Assembly: GCA_046484625.1 (NCBI GenBank)
Contig: JAWOIO010000192.1
Span: 1 to 64,000, forward strand
From: DASUAO01 sp046484625
Lineage (GTDB): Bacteria > Actinomycetota > Acidimicrobiia > IMCC26256 > PALSA-555
Length of the DNA: 64,000 bases
Reading direction: 5' to 3'
Under the pieces are notes generated by a model. The model was not told the DNA's origin and made no database searches. It saw nothing but the letters and a program-made list of their open reading frames with translations. Below are positions 16,522 through 24,839 of the stretch, piece after piece; position 1 is the first letter of the stretch, and each line of letters starts with the position of its first letter. A program made the position numbers and the translations under genes.

Positions 16522-17297
16522 GTAGCCCGCTCGTCGTCTACGAGCGGGACGGCCACATCGCGACGATCTCGTATCACCGCCCCGAGCGCCTCAACGCGAT
16601 CAATGGCGCGATGCGCGGCGACCTCAACGCAGCGTGGGAGCGGTTCCGGGCCGACGACGACGCGTGGGTCGCGATCATCACCGGCACGGGGCGAGCGTTC
16701 TGCGTCGGCGCCGACCTGGCCGACGGGGCCGGCTCGGCCGGGACGTGGCCCGGATCGTTCTGGGAGATCCCGACGGTCAACTCGTTCGAGTCGGGCCTCG
16801 AGGTCTGGAAGCCCACGATCGCGGCGGTGAACGGCTACTGCCTGGGGTACGGCCTCACGATGGCGGCGGCGTGCGACTTCGTGCTCGCGGCCGACGACGC
16901 CCAGTTCGGCATGCCCGAGGTGCGCCTCGGCGTCCCCACCATCGTCGGCGCGATGCGTCTCCCCGCCCGGATCCGCATGCAGGACGCACTCGAGGTGCTG
17001 CTCACGGGCGATCGCATCGACGCAGCGCGGGCCCACGAGATCGGACTCGCGCTCCGGGTCGTCCCGCGCGAGGACCTGTTGGTGGAGGCCCGCCGGCTCG
17101 CCGAGCGCCTCTGCCAGGGCGCGCCCCTGGCCGTCCGAGCGGTGAACGAGATGGCCCACCGCGGTCGACACGTCCCGTGGGAGGACGCCGTCCGGATGGG
17201 TGAGGCGATGCGACGCCTCGTGCTCGCGAGCGACGACGCCCAGGAAGGCCGCCGGGCGGCAGCCGAAGGACGCGATCCGCGCTGGTCGGGGCACTGA
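16518..17297 (+). CDS. Enoyl-CoA hydratase/isomerase family protein
   Basis: This is a 259-residue crotonase-fold protein. The oxyanion-hole motifs are visible as 'RAFCVGADL' and 'NGYCLGYGLTMAAACDFVLA', followed by 'FGMPEVRLGVPT' with a Glu at the position commonly catalytic. It probably hydrates or isomerises enoyl-CoA thioesters; the exact substrate is unknown. GTG 16518 overlaps the PAP2 stop. The stop codon lies inside a perfect 23-bp tandem duplication, and a strong hairpin follows. Confidence 0.88.
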   Translation: MSSPLVVYERDGHIATISYHRPERLNAINGAMRGDLNAAWERFRADDDAWVAIITGTGRAFCVGADLADGAGSAGTWPGSFWEIPTVNSFESGLEVWKPTIAAVNGYCLGYGLTMAAACDFVLAADDAQFGMPEVRLGVPTIVGAMRLPARIRMQDALEVLLTGDRIDAARAHEIGLALRVVPREDLLVEARRLAERLCQGAPLAVRAVNEMAHRGRHVPWEDAVRMGEAMRRLVLASDDAQEGRRAAAEGRDPRWSGH

Positions 17298-17321
17298 GTC
17301 CGCGCTGGTCGGGGCACTGAG
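17276..17321. repeat. Perfect 23-bp tandem duplication across a stop codon
   Basis: Copy 1 (17276-17298) contains the last codons and TGA of the enoyl-CoA hydratase gene, and copy 2 (17299-17321) repeats it exactly. The duplication leaves the protein end unchanged and adds an untranslated copy. Exact identity points to a recent slippage or duplication event. Confidence 0.9.
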
Positions 17322-17327
17322 CCCGGC

Positions 17328-17374
17328 TTCTCGGCACGCTGATGGTTGCAGAGCAACACTCAGCGTGCCGAGAA
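17328..17374. terminator. Long bipartite hairpin between convergent genes
   Basis: Perfect 15-base arms (17328-17342 and 17360-17374) enclose an inner 5-bp stem GTTGC/GCAAC with loop AGA. The right arm contains the trpC stop codon and last four codons. Position between the convergent hydratase and trpC genes suggests bidirectional termination. No U-tract follows on either side, so it may instead be a palindromic repeat element recruited as a terminator (see the related hairpins at 42388 and 47443). Confidence 0.75.
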
Positions 17375-18169
17375 CGGGAGGGCGGCGAGCTCGCGAGCCA
17401 GTGCCTCGGGATCATCGGAACGGACGAGGGCCTCACCGACGAGCACCGCGTCGAATCCCGCGGCGCCCATACGCCGTGCGTCGTCGACGGAGCGGATCGC
17501 GCTCTCGGCGACTGCCACCACGTCGTTCGGCAACGACCCACCGAGACGCTCGGCCCGCGACCGGTCCTCCTCGAACGTCGTGAGGTCACGAGCGTTGATC
17601 CCGATGATCGAGGCGCCGACCTCGAGGGCCCGTTCGACCTCTCGCTCGTCGTGGGCTTCCACCAACACGTCGAGCGTCAGGTCACGCGCGAGCGAGAGCA
17701 GATCTGCGAGCAGTGCGTCGTCCGGGATGGCGGCGACGATGAGCAGGATTGCATCGGCCCCGATCCCCCGCGCCTCGTACACCTGATCGGGGTCGATCGT
17801 GAAGTCCTTGCGGAGGATCGGCGTTGCGCTCGTGGCATCGCGCGCGGCCTGGAGATCGGCGACCGACCCGCCGAAGAACGGGCCGTCCGTCAGCACCGAC
17901 AGGCACGCGGCGCCACCCCGCTCGTAGTCCCCCGCGAACCGGGCGGGATCGAGGTCGGGTGCGAGCTCACCCTTCGAGGGCGAACGACGCTTGATCTCGG
18001 CGATCACGCCGAGGGACCCCAGCCCCCTCCGCTTGCGGAGTGCCGCCTCGAACCCCCGCGTCGGGGGGCTCGCGAGCGCGGCCTTCCGGATCGCGTCCCG
18101 CGCCTGCGGCTGGTGGAGCAGCGTGACCTCGTCGCGCTTCGTGGCGAGGATCTCGTCGAGCACGCTCAT
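17360..18169 (-). CDS. trpC: Indole-3-glycerol phosphate synthase
   Basis: It makes the indole ring from CdRP with loss of CO2. The 269-residue barrel has the typical N-terminal helix 'MSVLDEILATKRDEV', then 'VIAEIKRRSPSKG' (catalytic Glu and Lys), 'PILRKDFTID' (catalytic Lys) and 'IIGINARDL'. ATG 18169 gives the family N-terminus. It stands alone, separated from trpE by the GH1, HK-remnant and ygfZ genes and from trpFBA by plus-strand genes, so the trp pathway is scattered here. Confidence 0.95.
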   Translation of the reverse strand: MSVLDEILATKRDEVTLLHQPQARDAIRKAALASPPTRGFEAALRKRRGLGSLGVIAEIKRRSPSKGELAPDLDPARFAGDYERGGAACLSVLTDGPFFGGSVADLQAARDATSATPILRKDFTIDPDQVYEARGIGADAILLIVAAIPDDALLADLLSLARDLTLDVLVEAHDEREVERALEVGASIIGINARDLTTFEEDRSRAERLGGSLPNDVVAVAESAIRSVDDARRMGAAGFDAVLVGEALVRSDDPEALARELAALPFSAR

Positions 18170-18218
18170 GCGGGCGCAAGTGTGCCAGACCGGCTCAGCC
18201 CTTCTACGCTCCCTTCCC

Positions 18219-19400
18219 ATGACGACAGCCTTTCCCGATGGCTTCCTCTGGGGTACGGCCACGGCCGCGCACCAGGTGGAGGGCTCCAACTGGAACAACG
18301 ACTGGTGGGCGTGGGAACACGCACCGGGGACGCCGTGCGTCGAGCCGTCCGGCGACGCCTGCGACCACTACTGGCGGTACGAGGAGGATCTCGACATCCT
18401 CGCCGGTCTCGGGTTCGGCGCCTATCGGTTCTCGCTCGAGTGGTCCCGGATCGAACCCGAGGAGGGCGAGTTCTCGCGCGCGCAGCTCGACCACTACGCC
18501 CGCGTGCTCGACGCCTGCGCCGCGCGGGGACTCGTGCCGGTGGTGACGTTCCACCATTTCACCACCCCTCGCTGGGCCGTCGTCGACGGCGGCTGGACCG
18601 ACCCCACGACCGCCGAGCGCTTCGCCCGCTTCTGCGAGCACGCGACCGCTGCCCTCGGCGACCGCATCGGCATGGCCTGCACGATCAACGAGCCCAACGT
18701 GGTCTCGACCATCGGGTACCTCGTCGGCGCGTTCCCTCCCGGCCACACCCAGGATCTCGACGGCTTCGTGCGTGCCACCGAGGTGCTCGTCGATGCACAT
18801 CGCCGCTCGTACGACGCGATCAAGAGCGGACCCGGGGACTTCCCCGTGGGACTCACCTTGTCGATGAGCGACTGGGGTGCCGAAGAAGGCGCCGAGGACA
18901 AGATCGCCGAGTACCGGGCGCACCACGAGGACGTCTACCTCGAGGCCGCACGCGGTGACGACTACTTCGGCGTGCAGGCGTACTCACGCACCCGGGTCGG
19001 CAACGACGGGATCCTCGGCCCGGAGCCGGGGGTCGAGGTGCTCCCGATGGGCTACGAGTACTGGCCGCGGGCTGCCGAGGCCTCGATCCGGCATGCCGCG
19101 GAGGTGGCCCAGGTCCCGCTCTACGTCACCGAGAACGGGATCGGCACCGACGACGACGAGCAGCGGATCCGGTACCTGCAGGAGTCGCTCGCCGGTGTCG
19201 CGGCGACCATCGCCGACGGGATCGACGTCCGCGGCTACTTCCAGTGGTCCCTGCTCGACAACTTCGAGTGGGCGTTCGGCTACCAGATGCGCTTCGGGAT
19301 CGTCGGCGTCGACCGGCAGACCCAGGTGCGGACCACGAAGCCGAGCGCCGCCTGGATGTCGGAGGTGGTGCGGACGAACCGGATCGCCACCTCCGGCTGA
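18219..19400 (+). CDS. Glycoside hydrolase family 1 (beta-glucosidase-like)
   Basis: It is a retaining beta-glycosidase of 393 residues, shorter than the usual 440-480. The acid/base Glu158 sits in 'TINEPN' and the nucleophile Glu305 in 'YVTENG'. N-terminal 'FLWGTATAAHQVEG' and late 'YFQWSLLDNFEWAFGY' are GH1 signatures. No signal peptide is seen, so it should act on imported disaccharides in the cytoplasm. The gene is divergent from trpC (49-base gap). The frame continues after its TGA directly into a histidine-kinase tail. Confidence 0.92.
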   Translation: MTTAFPDGFLWGTATAAHQVEGSNWNNDWWAWEHAPGTPCVEPSGDACDHYWRYEEDLDILAGLGFGAYRFSLEWSRIEPEEGEFSRAQLDHYARVLDACAARGLVPVVTFHHFTTPRWAVVDGGWTDPTTAERFARFCEHATAALGDRIGMACTINEPNVVSTIGYLVGAFPPGHTQDLDGFVRATEVLVDAHRRSYDAIKSGPGDFPVGLTLSMSDWGAEEGAEDKIAEYRAHHEDVYLEAARGDDYFGVQAYSRTRVGNDGILGPEPGVEVLPMGYEYWPRAAEASIRHAAEVAQVPLYVTENGIGTDDDEQRIRYLQESLAGVAATIADGIDVRGYFQWSLLDNFEWAFGYQMRFGIVGVDRQTQVRTTKPSAAWMSEVVRTNRIATSG

Positions 19401-19622
19401 TCCGGACCTCACATTCCGCTCACGTTCACCCCGCCCCGCGGGACCCCCAGCCGGAAGATCGGGACCGGGATCGGGCTGGCCGTCGTCCGGGAGCTCACGA
19501 GCGCGATGGGCGGCGAGGTCTCGTGCGAGCCGCGGGAACCGAGCGGCACCCGGTTCGTCGTCAGGATCCCGGCAGCGCCTGGAGTCGCGCCGGAACCTCA
19601 CCATCGCCCCAGCGAAGGCTGA
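19401..19622 (+). pseudogene. C-terminal remnant of a sensor histidine kinase (HATPase G2 box)
   Basis: Starting directly after the GH1 stop and in the same frame, 73 codons encode the end of a GHKL ATPase domain: 'GTPSRKIGTGIGLAVVRE' (ATP lid and G2 box) and 'MGGEVSCEPREPSGTRFVV' (final strands). There is no start codon, no N- or H-box and no sensor part, so it is a gene relic, not a functional kinase. Its last ~60 bases overlap the 3' end of the opposite-strand ygfZ-like gene. It likely marks a deletion that removed a two-component system. Confidence 0.8.
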
Positions 19623-20505
19623 CCTCCGCCGGCGGCTCGACCTCCCGTCGCACCATGGCGAGCGCTACCGCCCGGTGCTCGCCCGGGAGGGCCGCGATGC
19701 TCGTCACGACGCCACGCTCGGTGTCGTCGACGACCACTGCGGCGCCGGCGGGTGGAACGAGGTCACCGTCGACCCGCAACCCCCGGAGGTGCCGGTTGAC
19801 GTGCCCGCGCGTGTCGATCCGACACACGAGCTCTTGTCCGAGGAAGCAACCTTTGGTGAACGAGACCGCCTCGCGCTCCAAGAACGCCTCCTGGGGGATG
19901 GTGCGCTCGTCCACGTCGACCCCGAGACGCGGGACGCCGGCCTCGATCCGGGCCGCTTCGTACGCACCCGGGGCGAACGGCTCGACGCCGGCCCGCAGCA
20001 ACCCGTCGCGGACGTCGTCGAGCGCGTCGAGCGGCCCCAACACGTCGGCCCCCGCGACTCCCGGCCATGCCGCCCGCACCACCCGCATCCCGCGGTCCGG
20101 CGCGCGCCCCCACGCCAGATGGGAGTGGACGGCCTCCGGGAGGTCGATCCCCGCGAGGGCGGCGACCCGGGCCCCGGCCTCCCGGCCGCGCACCTCGAGG
20201 ACCCCCCATCGCGTGCTCCGGTCCTCGAGCTCGACGTCGACCCGGATGCGATAGCGACCGAGCTGCTCGGCCAACACGGGCCCGAACCCGGGCTCGCAGT
20301 CGAGCCACCACTCGTCACCGACTCGCAGCGCCCGGAAGTCGACGACGAGCTTCCCCTGGGGCGTGAGGAGGAGTGAGCGCGCCCCACTGCCGTCCGGGAT
20401 CGGGTCCAGGTCCTGGGAGACGATGCTCTGCAGGAAGGTCGTCGCGTCGGCGCCGCCGACGCGAACCATCCCCTGGTCGGGTCGGGTCGCGAAGTGCGTC
20501 GTCAT
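19561..20505 (-). CDS. ygfZ: YgfZ/GcvT family protein (folate-binding Fe-S maintenance protein)
   Basis: This 314-residue aminomethyltransferase-like protein has the YgfZ signature 'KGCFLGQELVCRIDTRG' with the conserved redox Cys, and the GcvT-type N-terminal 'FLQSIVSQDL'. YgfZ proteins support repair or assembly of certain Fe-S enzymes with folate and are cytoplasmic. The stop-proximal end overlaps the histidine-kinase remnant. It follows trpE on the minus strand with a 48-base gap. Confidence 0.9.
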   Translation of the reverse strand: MTTHFATRPDQGMVRVGGADATTFLQSIVSQDLDPIPDGSGARSLLLTPQGKLVVDFRALRVGDEWWLDCEPGFGPVLAEQLGRYRIRVDVELEDRSTRWGVLEVRGREAGARVAALAGIDLPEAVHSHLAWGRAPDRGMRVVRAAWPGVAGADVLGPLDALDDVRDGLLRAGVEPFAPGAYEAARIEAGVPRLGVDVDERTIPQEAFLEREAVSFTKGCFLGQELVCRIDTRGHVNRHLRGLRVDGDLVPPAGAAVVVDDTERGVVTSIAALPGEHRAVALAMVRREVEPPAEVSLRWGDGEVPARLQALPGS

Positions 20506-20553
20506 GGTCGACGCATCATGCCCGTTCCCCGGCCGGCGCGCGTCGCGGCCGCA

Positions 20554-22116
20554 TCAGGTCCTGCTGAGCCGACGGGACGCGGCTGCAGCGGAGAGGAGCG
20601 CCTTGGCCTTGTTGCGGCACTCGAGGTCCTCGTCGGCCGGGTCGGAGTCGGCGACGATCCCGGCACCAGCCGAGACACTCGCCTTCCCGTCTCGAAAGAC
20701 CATGGTCCGGATCGCGATGGCGGTGTCGAGGTTGCCCGAGAAGTCGACGTAGCCCACGACCCCGGCGTACGGGCCGCGCTTCACCGGCTCCAGCTCGTCG
20801 ATGATCTGCATCGCACGCACCTTCGGCGCCCCGCTCACCGTGCCCGCCGGGAACGTGGCGCGCAGGACGTCGACCGCGCTCCGGCCGTCGGCGAGGTCCC
20901 CCGACGCCTGGCTCGTGATGTGCATCACGTGGGAGTAGCGCTCCAGGCTCATGAGCTCGTCGACGCGCTCCGTCCCGAAGCGGACCACGCGACCGATGTC
21001 GTTGCGGGCCAGGTCGACGAGCATGACGTGCTCAGCCCGCTCCTTCGGGTTCTCCATGAGCTCGGCGCCGAGACGTCGATCGTGCTCGTCGGTGCGGCCG
21101 CGGAACCGGGTCCCGGCGATCGGGCGGATGATCACCCGCCCGTCGAGGACCTGCACCATCGGCTCCGGCGAGGACCCCACGAGCGTCGCCTCCGGATGGC
21201 GCACCAGGTACATGTACGGCGATGGGTTGACCTGGCGGAGCACGCGGTAGACGTCGAACGGATCGAGATTCTCACCGACGTCGAACCGCTGGGCGAGCAC
21301 GACCTGGAAGATGTCGCCGGCCAAGATGTGCTCGCGCGCGACCAGGACGGCATCTCGGTACGCATCACCGGCCATCGAGGACACGACGTCGGGCAGGTCT
21401 GCCACATCGTCGCCGGGCGGCGGGACCGGGTCGTACGCGAGCGGCTGGGCCAGCGCCGCGACCCGATCATCGAGGAGCCGCACCGCGCGGTCGTACGCCG
21501 CGTCGATCGCTCCTTCCGCCTTGGCGCTGTCCGGCTCGCCGCGGTCCGGGGCGTCGCCGGATCCCGTCAGGTAGACGTTCTCGATGAGGGCCAAACGTTG
21601 ACGGAAGTGGTCGAACGCGGTCACGTGCCCGGTGAGTGAGAGCACGGCGTCGGGAGACCCGCGATCGTCCGAGGGCGCGGCGGGCAGGTGCTCGATCTCC
21701 CGGACGACGTCGTAGCCGAGGTAGCCGACGATCCCGCCGTGGAACGGGGGGAGCTCGGGGATCACCGGTGCGCGATGGAGGTCGAGCAGCGATTCGAGGG
21801 CGGCGAGCGCGCCCGCATCGCGCGGGACGCCGGCCGGCAGATCGCCCTCGACCTCGATCGTGCGCCCCCGGACCACGAGCGTGCACGACGGGTCGCGTCC
21901 GAGGAAGGAGAACCGTCCCCAGCGCTCCGCGTGCTCTACCGACTCGAGCAGGAACCCTGCGGCCGCGTCGGCCTTGGCGCCGACGAGCTTCATGAAGGCC
22001 GACACGGGCGTCTCGAGGTCGGCGAGCACCTCGCGCCACACCGGGACCACGGTGTGGTCCCGCGCGAGGGATCGGAAGTCGTCGCGGCTGGGCCGGACCG
22101 GCGCCGCCCGGCTCAC
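20554..22116 (-). CDS. trpE: Anthranilate synthase component I
   Basis: It converts chorismate to anthranilate with ammonia from the glutaminase partner (trpG, not in the window). The 520-residue protein shows 'GRFSFLGRDP' near the N-terminus (start of the feedback-binding domain) and the chorismate-binding core 'RPIAGTRFRGRT', 'HVMLVDLARNDIG', 'TFPAGTVSGAPKVRAM' and 'GYVDFSGNLDTAIAIR'. GTG 22116 overlaps the hisI stop by 4 bases, the hisI-trpE coupling known from Actinobacteria. An in-frame start at 22161 would lie inside hisI. Confidence 0.95.
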   Translation of the reverse strand: MSRAAPVRPSRDDFRSLARDHTVVPVWREVLADLETPVSAFMKLVGAKADAAAGFLLESVEHAERWGRFSFLGRDPSCTLVVRGRTIEVEGDLPAGVPRDAGALAALESLLDLHRAPVIPELPPFHGGIVGYLGYDVVREIEHLPAAPSDDRGSPDAVLSLTGHVTAFDHFRQRLALIENVYLTGSGDAPDRGEPDSAKAEGAIDAAYDRAVRLLDDRVAALAQPLAYDPVPPPGDDVADLPDVVSSMAGDAYRDAVLVAREHILAGDIFQVVLAQRFDVGENLDPFDVYRVLRQVNPSPYMYLVRHPEATLVGSSPEPMVQVLDGRVIIRPIAGTRFRGRTDEHDRRLGAELMENPKERAEHVMLVDLARNDIGRVVRFGTERVDELMSLERYSHVMHITSQASGDLADGRSAVDVLRATFPAGTVSGAPKVRAMQIIDELEPVKRGPYAGVVGYVDFSGNLDTAIAIRTMVFRDGKASVSAGAGIVADSDPADEDLECRNKAKALLSAAAASRRLSRT

Positions 22117-22508
22117 CGGAGACCGGGCTCGGCGCCGCTCCCGAACGAGCGGAAGAAGCACGACCGCTCACCGGTGTGGCATGCGCCCCGTCCCTCCTGC
22201 TCCACGACGAGCAGCACCGTGTCGCCGTCGCAGTCGTAGGCGGCGTCACGCAGCCACTGCCGGTCGCCGGACGTGTCGCCCTTGCGCCACAGCTCCCGAC
22301 GGCTCCGGCTCCAGAACACGGTGCGACCCTCCGCAAGCGTCCGCCGCAACGCGTCCTCGTTCATCCACGCCAGCATGAGCACCTGCCCGGTGGCCTGCTC
22401 CTGGACGATCGCCGGGATCAGCCCGTCGTCGTTCCAGCGGATCGCAGCGAGCTCTTCGGGAGTGACGTCGACCGGCGTCGCCTCGGGGGGCGTGGTGGCG
22501 GGGCTCAT
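22113..22508 (-). CDS. hisI: Phosphoribosyl-AMP cyclohydrolase
   Basis: It opens the adenine ring of PR-AMP in histidine synthesis. The 131-residue monofunctional protein carries the metal-binding 'YDCDGDTV' motif and the C-terminal 'GACHTGERSCFF' zinc cysteines. There is no HisE domain. It lies about 6 kb from the main his genes and is coupled to trpE. Confidence 0.94.
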   Translation of the reverse strand: MSPATTPPEATPVDVTPEELAAIRWNDDGLIPAIVQEQATGQVLMLAWMNEDALRRTLAEGRTVFWSRSRRELWRKGDTSGDRQWLRDAAYDCDGDTVLLVVEQEGRGACHTGERSCFFRSFGSGAEPGLR

Positions 22509-22625
22509 GAGTCCGCGATCGTACCCGTACGGCTTCTCGGCTCGACCGGAGTTCGATGCGGGTGGAAAGCGTTCCCGGCGTCGGAAGGCGCCCTACCGGC
22601 TCCCGGGGCGCGAGACTGCTCGGCC

Positions 22626-24839
22626 ATGCCCGAAGTGCGTCCACCGCTCGCACCCCGACGCCCGACCGTGCTCCGGACACACGGCGACGAGCGCATCGAC
22701 GAGTGGTACTGGCTGCGCGAACGCGACGATCCCGAGGTCCTCGCCTACCTCCGGGCCGAGAACGAGTTCGCGCAGGCCGGCCTCGCCCACACCGAGGACC
22801 TGCAGCGCGCCATCTTCGACGAGATCAAGGCTCGGGTCGTGGAGACCGACGCGTCGGCTCCCGTTCGTCGTGGCGACCACGAGTACTTCACACGCACGGT
22901 GGAGGGCCTCGAGTACTCGGTGCACTGCCGGCGCCCGATCGGAAGCGAGTCCGCGCCCGACCCGCGGCGGCCACCCGGGGCGACACCCGGCGAAGAGGTC
23001 CTCCTCGACGAGAACGCGCTGGCGGCCGGCTCGCCGTATTTCGCGCTCCGGAACCTCGCGCTGTCGCCGGGCCACACCCTGCTCGCACATGCGGTCGACC
23101 TCGACGGCGGCGAGCGGGCGACGCTCCGGTTCCGCGACCTCTCGACGGGTGAGGATCTCGACGACGAGGTCCCTGACACCTACTACGGGATCGCCTGGGC
23201 GAACGACGACCGCACCGTCTTCTACGTGCGGCCCGACGCCGCGATGCGACCGTGGCAGGTGTGGCGCCACATGCTCGGGACGGCCGCGACCGACGACTCG
23301 CTCGTCTTCGAGGAGCCGGACGAACGGTTCTCGGTGCACATCTCGCGGGCGCGCACCGGCCGCTTCCTGCTCATCGGGAGCCACTCGAAGGTCACCAGCG
23401 AGGTGCTCCTCGTCGACGCCGACGCACCGACGGATCCGCCGGTCGTCGTCAGCCCGAGGACCACCGGCATCGAGTACCACGTCGAGCACCACCATCCCGG
23501 GCGCGGGCACCCCGGGAGCGGGCACCCCGGGAGCGGGCACCCCGGGCGCGGGCCCGACGTCCTCTATCTCGTGACGAACGAGGGTGGGGCAGAGAACTTC
23601 CGGCTCGCGGTCACCGACGTCGCCGCGATCATGGCGGGAGACGTCGGGCCGACCCACTGGCGGGAGGTCGTGCCCCACCGGCCCGACGTACGCCTGGAGG
23701 CCGTCGACGCGTTCGCGGACTGCCTCGTGCTGTCCGAGCGCTCGGCCGGGCTCGAGCACCTCCGCGTGCTCCCGCTCGATGGAGACCGAGAGCACATCGT
23801 CGAGCTCCCGGACGACGTGTACTCGGTCTGGGTCGGCCCCAACCCCGAGTACGAGACGGCCGTCCTGCGCATCGGGTACACGTCACTCGTGTTGCCGCCG
23901 ACGGACTTCGACGTCTCGCTCACGGACGGCACCCGCACCGTAGTGAAGACGCAGCCCGTGCAGGGCTACGACCCCGCCGACTACGAGACGCATCGCCACT
24001 GGGTCGACGCGCCCGACGGCGCGCAGATCCCTCTCTCGCTGGTCCACCGGCGCGACCTCCCTCCCGGGGCACCGTTCCTCCTGAACGGCTACGGCGCGTA
24101 CGAGGTCTCGCTCGATCCGATGTTCGCCGTGACCCGGGTCAGCCTCCTGGAGCGCGGCATCGGCTTCGCGATCGCGCACGTACGAGGAGGCGGTGAGCTC
24201 GGCCGTGCGTGGTACGAGGGCGGCCGCCTCGGGAACAAGCGCAACACCTTCACCGACTTCGTGGCGTGCGCGCAGCACCTCGTGGACCGCGGGATCACGC
24301 GCCCGGACCGCCTGGCCGCGTCCGGCGGCAGCGCGGGCGGGCTCCTCATGGGCGCGGTGGCGAACCTGCGCCCCGACCTCTTCCGGGCGATCGTGGCCGA
24401 GGTCCCGTTCGTCGACTGCCTCACGACGATCCTCGACCCGTCGCTCCCGCTGACGATCACCGAATGGGACGAGTGGGGCGACCCGGTGCGCAGTCGAGAG
24501 ATGTACGCCTACATCAAGGGGTACGCGCCCTACGACAACGTCGTGGCTCAGGACTACCCGGCGCTCCTCGTCACCGGCGGGCTCAACGACCCGCGCGTGC
24601 AGTACTGGGAGCCCGCGAAGTGGGTCGCCAAGCTGCGAGTGACGGCAACCGGTGACCGACCCGTCTACCTCAAGACCGAGCTCGACGCCGGCCACCACGG
24701 TCCGAGCGGCCGGTACGGGGCGTGGCGCGAACGGGCTCTCGTCCTGGCGTTCGTGATCGACCAGATCGCTCACGACGGTGCAGGAACGACCGGTCGCGCG
24801 CCGGGTCAGGCGCCGAGCGGCAAGATCGCCGCGAGCTGA
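22626..24839 (+). CDS. ptrB: S9 family peptidase, oligopeptidase B-like
   Basis: This 737-residue prolyl-oligopeptidase family serine peptidase has an N-terminal beta-propeller (about 70-400) that gates a C-terminal alpha/beta hydrolase domain. The catalytic Ser (about residue 570) is in 'ASGGSAGGLLMG', the Asp follows 'GGLNDPRVQYWEP', and the His is in 'DAGHHGPSGRY'. N-terminal 'DEWYWLRERDDPEVLAYL' is typical of oligopeptidase B, which cleaves short peptides after basic residues in the cytoplasm. ATG 22626 gives the family start. A 15-bp tandem repeat inserts a His-Pro-Gly-rich loop into the propeller. The last 34 bases overlap the convergent thioesterase gene. Confidence 0.92.
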   Translation: MPEVRPPLAPRRPTVLRTHGDERIDEWYWLRERDDPEVLAYLRAENEFAQAGLAHTEDLQRAIFDEIKARVVETDASAPVRRGDHEYFTRTVEGLEYSVHCRRPIGSESAPDPRRPPGATPGEEVLLDENALAAGSPYFALRNLALSPGHTLLAHAVDLDGGERATLRFRDLSTGEDLDDEVPDTYYGIAWANDDRTVFYVRPDAAMRPWQVWRHMLGTAATDDSLVFEEPDERFSVHISRARTGRFLLIGSHSKVTSEVLLVDADAPTDPPVVVSPRTTGIEYHVEHHHPGRGHPGSGHPGSGHPGRGPDVLYLVTNEGGAENFRLAVTDVAAIMAGDVGPTHWREVVPHRPDVRLEAVDAFADCLVLSERSAGLEHLRVLPLDGDREHIVELPDDVYSVWVGPNPEYETAVLRIGYTSLVLPPTDFDVSLTDGTRTVVKTQPVQGYDPADYETHRHWVDAPDGAQIPLSLVHRRDLPPGAPFLLNGYGAYEVSLDPMFAVTRVSLLERGIGFAIAHVRGGGELGRAWYEGGRLGNKRNTFTDFVACAQHLVDRGITRPDRLAASGGSAGGLLMGAVANLRPDLFRAIVAEVPFVDCLTTILDPSLPLTITEWDEWGDPVRSREMYAYIKGYAPYDNVVAQDYPALLVTGGLNDPRVQYWEPAKWVAKLRVTATGDRPVYLKTELDAGHHGPSGRYGAWRERALVLAFVIDQIAHDGAGTTGRAPGQAPSGKIAAS
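23493..23552 (+). repeat. Four 15-bp tandem repeats inside the peptidase gene
   Basis: Four copies of CACCCCGGGAGCGGG (with T or C variants) run from 23493 to 23552. They encode four (H)PG(R/S)G units in frame. The unit length is a multiple of three, so copy-number change would keep the frame. They lengthen a surface loop of the beta-propeller. Confidence 0.9.

Noticed and set aside
19398..19622. TGA readthrough producing a GH1-histidine kinase fusion
   Set aside because: Frames agree by a one-in-three chance, no stimulatory structure is seen, and the HATPase piece is too short to fold. A gene relic is simpler.
23493..23552. Repeat cluster considered as a CRISPR array
   Set aside because: Units are adjacent with no spacers and lie in frame inside a peptidase gene.
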